From an uncultured Eubacteriales bacterium (GTDB lineage Bacteria; Bacillota; Clostridia; Oscillospirales; Ruminococcaceae): a DNA stretch of 8,330 nt. How positions within the stretch are numbered: the first letter of the stretch is position 1; each line of letters begins with the position of its first letter. The notes beneath the pieces were generated by a model that had not been told where the DNA came from, did no database searches, and worked only from the letters and a program-made list of their open reading frames with translations. The translations under genes were made by a program, and so were the position numbers. Of the stretch, positions 4,758-8,330 are shown one piece after another. The stretch covers positions 1 to 8,330 of the forward strand of contig CABUOE010000091.1 of the NCBI GenBank assembly GCA_902493155.1. Direction: 5' to 3'.

Positions 4758-6170
4758 TTACAAGCCTAAGAATTCTCTCATGGTATCAGTAATTTCCACG
4801 GCACGGGTGTAGTTCTCCATCTCGCAGAAGATACGAATAAGCGGCTCGGTACCGGAGAAGCGGCATATGATCCAGCCGCCGTTTTTAAAGTAAACCTTGC
4901 AGCCGTCCATATAGGAGACCTTCTCCACTTCCTCGTCAAACTCGGGAAGCTTCTGCTCGGTGAAGAGCAGCTCGTTGAGTTCGTCTTTTTTCTCTTGAGA
5001 GAAACGGCAATCGTATTCGCTCATCTCGCAGTGGCCGTAGGTGTCCTTGATTTCCTTCAAGATGGCATTGAGAGGTTTCCCGATAGCGCAGGTCATCTCG
5101 ACCAGCAGTGCAGCGGCGTAAATGCCGTCCTTACCGCTGATGTGACCTTTCACCGTCAAGCCGCCGGAGCTCTCGCCGCCGATGATGGCGCCGGTCTCAT
5201 CCATTTTCTCGGAAATCCATTTGAATCCGACGGGAACCTCGTAGCACTTCTGTCCAAAGCTCTCGGCCAAACGATCCAGCAGATGAGTGGTGGCGATATT
5301 GCGCACACAGTCGCCCTTCCAGCCCTTGTATTTCACCAGGTAGTAGTAAAGCAACACCAAAATATCGTTGGGGTGAATAAAGGTCCCCTCAGAGTCGATG
5401 AGGCCGATCCGGTCAGCGTCTCCGTCGGTGCCGATACCCAGGTCATATCCGCCTTCCACTACCATATTGGATAGTCTCGACAGGGTCTTGGCTGAGGGAG
5501 AAGGCAGTCTTCCGCCGAACAGAGCGTCGTGACGGTCGTTGATAACGTCCACATCACAGCGGCAGGTCAGAAGGATTGTCTGCAAAGAGGTTTTCGATAC
5601 ACCAAACATAGGATCCAAAAGAACCTTGACGTGTTTGCTCTTGATTTTTTCGATGTCGATCACAGACAGGATGCTGTCAATGTAATCGTTCATGGGTTCA
5701 ATCACTTCAACGAGGCCCTCTTTCAGTGCTTCGTCGAAATCCATCCGGCGGATCTGGTCATCGGACACTTTAGAAATATAGCCTTCCAGATCGTTGGTGA
5801 CTTCTTTGGTGGCGTCACGGCCGCCCTCGGTAAAGACTTTTACGCCATTGTATTCGGCGGGGTTATGGGAGGCGGTGATGGCCATGCCGTATTTGGCGCC
5901 GGTCTTTTTCACCACAAACATAATCAGAGGAGTGGGAGCCTCGATGTCGATAAACTGCACATGAATGTTGTTGCCGGCGAATACGCTGGAAATCCACTGT
6001 GCGCCGATGTCCGACAGGAAACGGCGGTCATAGCCGATAATCAGCGGTGTATTCTCCACATGCTCATCCTGCATTTTATGTACAAGTCCCTGAGCTAAAA
6101 GCTCCAGGTTCGCTTTTGTGAACTCATCGCCGATAATCGCACGGAATCCACCTGTGCCAAATTTAATCAT
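4758..6170 (-). CDS. alpha-D-phosphohexomutase (phosphoglucomutase-like)
   Basis: A 470-residue enzyme of the alpha-D-phosphohexomutase superfamily, which interconverts sugar 1-phosphates and 6-phosphates through a phosphoserine. All four signatures are present: the N-terminal FGTGGFRA, TASHNP with the phosphoserine Ser101, the metal loop TDGDADR (Asp249, Asp251, Asp253), the sugar-binding loop GGESSGG (331-337) and the phosphate loop RFSGTEP (437-443). A GExSGG loop is nearer phosphoglucomutase types than the GEMSGH of PMM/PGM or the GEHSGH of PAGM, so glucose phosphate is the favoured but unproven substrate. An ATG at 6179 directly abuts the GGAG and is too close, whereas the ATG at 6170 has AGGAG 9 bases upstream, so I use 6170. 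It is the last gene of a three-gene operon, 38 bases after the nucleotidyltransferase, with a shared terminator downstream. Confidence 0.92.
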   Translation of the reverse strand: MIKFGTGGFRAIIGDEFTKANLELLAQGLVHKMQDEHVENTPLIIGYDRRFLSDIGAQWISSVFAGNNIHVQFIDIEAPTPLIMFVVKKTGAKYGMAITASHNPAEYNGVKVFTEGGRDATKEVTNDLEGYISKVSDDQIRRMDFDEALKEGLVEVIEPMNDYIDSILSVIDIEKIKSKHVKVLLDPMFGVSKTSLQTILLTCRCDVDVINDRHDALFGGRLPSPSAKTLSRLSNMVVEGGYDLGIGTDGDADRIGLIDSEGTFIHPNDILVLLYYYLVKYKGWKGDCVRNIATTHLLDRLAESFGQKCYEVPVGFKWISEKMDETGAIIGGESSGGLTVKGHISGKDGIYAAALLVEMTCAIGKPLNAILKEIKDTYGHCEMSEYDCRFSQEKKDELNELLFTEQKLPEFDEEVEKVSYMDGCKVYFKNGGWIICRFSGTEPLIRIFCEMENYTRAVEITDTMREFLGL

Positions 6171-6208
6171 AGCTTGCATCTCCTCTGTATTGAATCGATT
6201 GTTGTATT

Positions 6209-6940
6209 TTACGCCTTCAGAATACCTTCACATATGGCCAGATCTTCAGGGGTGTTGACGCCTAAAATCTCGGTGTCGTCATGAGTGGTGTAAGTGCCGA
6301 TTTTGTAGCCTTTTCCCATCATGATGGAGGGCACGTCAGTCAGGTAGTACTCGCCCTGAGCGTTGTTGCTCTTCAGTTCCTTGAGGCAGTCAAACATTTT
6401 TTTGCTGTCGAAGACATAGATACCCACGTTAAGCTCATTGATCTTTTTCTGCTCAGGGGTGCAGTCTTTATCCTCGACAACGCCGACGAAATCACCTTTT
6501 TCATCCCGGATGATTCTGCCGTAAGCCAGCCCTCTGTTGGAAACACCGGTCAGAATGGTGCAGTCGTTGCCTTCCTCCTTGTGAATCTTCACGAGATTCT
6601 CATAGGTCTCTTTTTTGAACATGGGCATGTCGCCGTAGCAGACTAAAACCGGTCCGTCATAATCCTTCAAAGCGTCGTGAGCGCAGTTGACCGCATGGCC
6701 AGTACCCAACTGTTCATCCTGAACCGCAAAGGTGTAGCCCTGCTGGAATGCGTCGAAAACCATTTCCTTTTTGTATCCCGCAACGATGACGATGTCTTTG
6801 TTTTCCGGGATAAAGCTGAGATTGTCTACGACATAACGAAGCAAAGGTTTGCCGTTTGCCTCTCTCAAAACCTTTGGAGCATTGAATTTCTCCGATAACA
6901 GTCTTTTTCCTTTGCCAGCAGCCAGAATAATCGCTTTCAT
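6209..6940 (-). CDS. GlmU-type sugar-phosphate nucleotidyltransferase, single domain
   Basis: This 243-residue protein matches the N-terminal uridyltransferase domain of GlmU and transfers NMP to a sugar 1-phosphate. Visible are the nucleotide loop LAAGKGKRL (6-14), Lys23 in APKVL, QLGTGHA (77-83), the metal aspartate Asp104 in CYGDMP, YGR (140-142), Glu156, Asn171 in NELNVGIY, NNAQGEYYLTDV (192-203) and Asn229 in LGVN. These correspond closely to the E. coli GlmU catalytic set (Asp105, Glu154, Asn169, Asn227). The left-handed beta-helix acetyltransferase domain of full GlmU (about 456 residues) is absent; the protein stops where it would begin. UTP and a hexosamine or hexose 1-phosphate are therefore the expected substrates. 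The ATG is preceded by AGGAGG with an 8-base spacer. It lies 25 bases after the kinase and 38 before the mutase. I give no symbol because the substrate is not certain. Confidence 0.92.
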   Translation of the reverse strand: MKAIILAAGKGKRLLSEKFNAPKVLREANGKPLLRYVVDNLSFIPENKDIVIVAGYKKEMVFDAFQQGYTFAVQDEQLGTGHAVNCAHDALKDYDGPVLVCYGDMPMFKKETYENLVKIHKEEGNDCTILTGVSNRGLAYGRIIRDEKGDFVGVVEDKDCTPEQKKINELNVGIYVFDSKKMFDCLKELKSNNAQGEYYLTDVPSIMMGKGYKIGTYTTHDDTEILGVNTPEDLAICEGILKA

Positions 6941-6965
6941 AACGATTTCCTCCTAAAATTTTTCA

Positions 6966-8078
6966 TTAGCAATCGGTAATCGTGACACCTTTGTCCTGTT
7001 TGAGGACCATGGCAGGGTAGCCCATGTCGTTGACCGCTTTAACGATCTGCTCGGCTTTGCCCACGGGGGCATAGCAGTACATACAGCCGCCTCCGCCGGA
7101 ACCGTTGAATTTTCCGCCGTAAGCGCCGTTTTGGATGGCAGTTTCCAGCACCTTGTCGATGATGGGGGTGGAAATCTGGAGGCCGTCGCGGAGATTTTTA
7201 TGCTGACGGCTCAAAAGTTCGCCCAATTTTTCATCGTCTACATTTCCAGTGGAAAGCATCTCAAGAGCTTCCCGCTGGATGCGGTAGTTGTCGATATTGG
7301 CGCGGATTTTCCGCTGGTGCAGTTCATCTAAAGTGTCCACGTATTTTTCCAGTTCGGGATTCTCATAGAAGTCCCGGATAGAATGAATGCCGTACTGCTC
7401 CAGTTCTTTCAAGCCTTCCTGGGTAGGATATTTGGAATCGCCCAGCACCTTGATGGTGTCTTTCTGCTGAAGGGAGTCAAAGAGAATAAAGCAGCCCTTT
7501 AAATCCACGTCCAGCTTTTCAGGGACAACGCCATCGGAAAAGTCGATATGTACAAGGCCGCCCAAAGCGGAAGCGTACTGATCCATCATGCCGCCGGGCT
7601 CATTAAACTCTTCCACTTCCGCCTTCCAAGCGAGCTTCGCCATCAATTTGGGGTCGCTGGCGCGGTCGCGGTCGCAGAGAGCCGCCAAAGTGGTGGTCAA
7701 AACCAGCACCATTGTGGTGGAGGAGCACATGCCCTTTCCAATGGGAATTTCGGAATCCATAATCACATCGGCGCCCACTAAAGGGAACCCTTCTTTTTTC
7801 AGCACGTTGACAATGGACTTGAAGTAATCCCGATTGTTCTCGTATTTGAGGTCTCCGCTCATATCGATGGTGTATTCCTCATACTTGTTGTCGGTGTTTT
7901 TTGCGCCGAGCTCGCTGATGGATTTATCCCGAATCTTGATGTGCAGCAGCATATCATCCCGTTTTTCCGCCCTTGTGGAAAAACGCAGGTTGATACCGGA
8001 AGCGATTACTTCCAATCCAAGATAGTCCTGATGTTCGCCGAACAGGCAAATTCTACTGGGGGTCGAAACTTTAAGCAT
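6966..8078 (-). CDS. galactokinase-like GHMP sugar kinase
   Basis: This 370-residue GHMP-family kinase is probably a sugar 1-kinase. The N-terminal SRICLFGEHQDYLG (8-21) matches the galactokinase signature. Arg9, Glu15, His16 and Asp18 sit where galactokinase has sugar-binding Arg37, Glu43, His44 and Asp46 (human numbering). The ATP loop is GKGMCSSTT (114-122). GGMMDQYASA holds Asp166 at the place of the galactokinase catalytic Asp186, and the C-terminal GHMP motif is FNGSGGGGC (324-332). The C-terminal motif is closer to fucokinase, glucuronokinase or HddA-type kinases than to classical GalK, so galactose is plausible but GalNAc, fucose, a uronate or a heptose remain possible. The reading frame extends upstream to 8153, but the ATG at 8078 has GGAGG 7 bases upstream and begins exactly at the family's conserved N-terminus. 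It is the first gene of the operon. Confidence 0.9.
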   Translation of the reverse strand: MLKVSTPSRICLFGEHQDYLGLEVIASGINLRFSTRAEKRDDMLLHIKIRDKSISELGAKNTDNKYEEYTIDMSGDLKYENNRDYFKSIVNVLKKEGFPLVGADVIMDSEIPIGKGMCSSTTMVLVLTTTLAALCDRDRASDPKLMAKLAWKAEVEEFNEPGGMMDQYASALGGLVHIDFSDGVVPEKLDVDLKGCFILFDSLQQKDTIKVLGDSKYPTQEGLKELEQYGIHSIRDFYENPELEKYVDTLDELHQRKIRANIDNYRIQREALEMLSTGNVDDEKLGELLSRQHKNLRDGLQISTPIIDKVLETAIQNGAYGGKFNGSGGGGCMYCYAPVGKAEQIVKAVNDMGYPAMVLKQDKGVTITDC

Positions 8079-8109
8079 GTCATAGCCTCCAAAGATCATA
8101 ATCACATTG

Positions 8110-8137
8110 AAACAAAGAGCGCCTAGCGTCTCTGTTT
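8110..8137 (-). other. leader hairpin upstream of the sugar operon
   Basis: On the minus strand AAACA-GAG-A-CGC pairs with GCG-CTC-TT-TGTTT around the loop TAG: 11 bp interrupted by a single-base and a two-base bulge. It lies 32 bases before the kinase ATG and just upstream of its RBS. There is no T-tract, so it is not a standard terminator. It could protect or regulate the transcript start, or be incidental. Confidence 0.45.
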
Positions 8138-8151
8138 GATTTTCCTGTTTC

Positions 8152-8157
8152 ATTATA
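8152..8157 (-). promoter_or_regulatory. possible proximal -10 box for the sugar operon
   Basis: TATAAT is a consensus -10 hexamer on the minus strand, about 75 bases before the kinase ATG. The hexamer 17 bases upstream reads AACACA, a poor -35, and there is no extended TG. Reported as a weak alternative to the distal match at 8312-8320. Confidence 0.3.
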
Positions 8158-8206
8158 ATCCGAAAATTCTTACATGTGTTTAGTTTATTTTCGACACTAT
8201 TCAGGT

Positions 8207-8295
8207 GTTATAGCGAATATCGAAACAGAAATTCATCCTCGCAAAGTGGCTTTTTGCAGGCTTTTGCAGGGCCGGCCCGCCTGTGTCGCTATTAC
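8207..8295 (-). other. structured leader segment enclosed by a 10-bp stem
   Basis: GTTATAGCGA (8207-8216) is complementary to TCGCTATTAC (8286-8295) at 9 of 10 positions and encloses 69 bases. Inside, GCAAA/TTTGC (about 8240-8256) and CAGGC/GCCTG with an inner GGGCCGGCCC palindrome (about 8258-8283) can form further stems. If transcription starts from the extended -10 at 8312-8320, this is the first structure in the 5' leader. I do not recognise a riboswitch class. Confidence 0.4.
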
Positions 8296-8311
8296 GAATG
8301 CAAACAGAGTT

Positions 8312-8320
8312 ATTATACCA
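8312..8320 (-). promoter_or_regulatory. extended -10 promoter element, probable distal promoter of the sugar operon
   Basis: On the minus strand this reads TGGTATAAT, a perfect extended -10. The expected -35 would lie just outside the window. Transcription would start near 8305, giving a leader of about 225 bases before the kinase. The 12-mer TGGTATAATAAC is the same as at the start of cloverleaf unit C, but no three-armed unit follows here. Confidence 0.5.
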
Positions 8321-8330
8321 TATTTATTTC

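Noticed and set aside
4995..6098. Long plus-strand open frames opposite the mutase gene
   Set aside because: They are antisense to a gene with all catalytic motifs intact, and have no RBS or recognisable protein features.
8079..8153. 25-residue N-terminal extension of the GHMP kinase
   Set aside because: The ATG at 8078 has an ideal GGAGG at 7 bases and starts right at the conserved family N-terminus, while the upstream ATG overlaps a TATAAT and a leader hairpin.

Overview
The window most likely comes from an anaerobic, endospore-forming member of the Clostridia, probably in or near the Oscillospiraceae/Ruminococcaceae. This rests on a GerA/SpoVAF-type spore membrane protein, a compact two-gene SufC/SufB-type Fe-S module, strong AGGAGG-like ribosome binding sites and a moderately GC-rich coding style. 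The assignment is inferred from gene content; no search was run.

Layout, left to right. (1) Positions 2-1336, plus strand: the 3' part of a SufC-like ATPase followed 3 bases later by a short SufB-like scaffold, closed by a terminator. The pair looks like the minimal SUF-like system (SmsC/SmsB). (2) Positions 1337-1894: a 558-base gene-free stretch that is far from empty. It holds a tandem array of four cloverleaf-like units (1457-1780). Each has an outer stem enclosing exactly three short hairpins. The units differ in sequence but share the architecture, and they are separated by recurring borders of two kinds, TGTGGTATAATAA-like and TTTTATCA-like, in alternation. This is the most unusual thing in the window. 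A sigma-A promoter for the next gene follows it. (3) Positions 1895-3151, plus: a lipoprotein of unrecognised family, ended by a long-stem terminator. (4) Positions 3266-4693, plus: a stand-alone spoVAF/gerAA-family gene. Its stop codon touches a bidirectional terminator shared with the converging minus-strand operon. (5) Positions 8078 down to 4758, minus strand: a tight three-gene operon for sugar activation. It encodes a galactokinase-like GHMP kinase, a GlmU-type nucleotidyltransferase lacking the acetyltransferase domain, and an alpha-phosphohexomutase. (6) Positions 8079-8330: the operon's upstream region, with an extended -10 promoter match at the window edge and a long, structured leader.

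The operon reads as a route in which a free sugar is phosphorylated at C1, activated to a nucleotide sugar, and linked through the mutase to the hexose-6-phosphate pool. The actual sugar cannot be fixed from sequence alone. The Fe-S module, lipoprotein and spore gene each have their own transcription boundaries and show no obvious functional link to one another.
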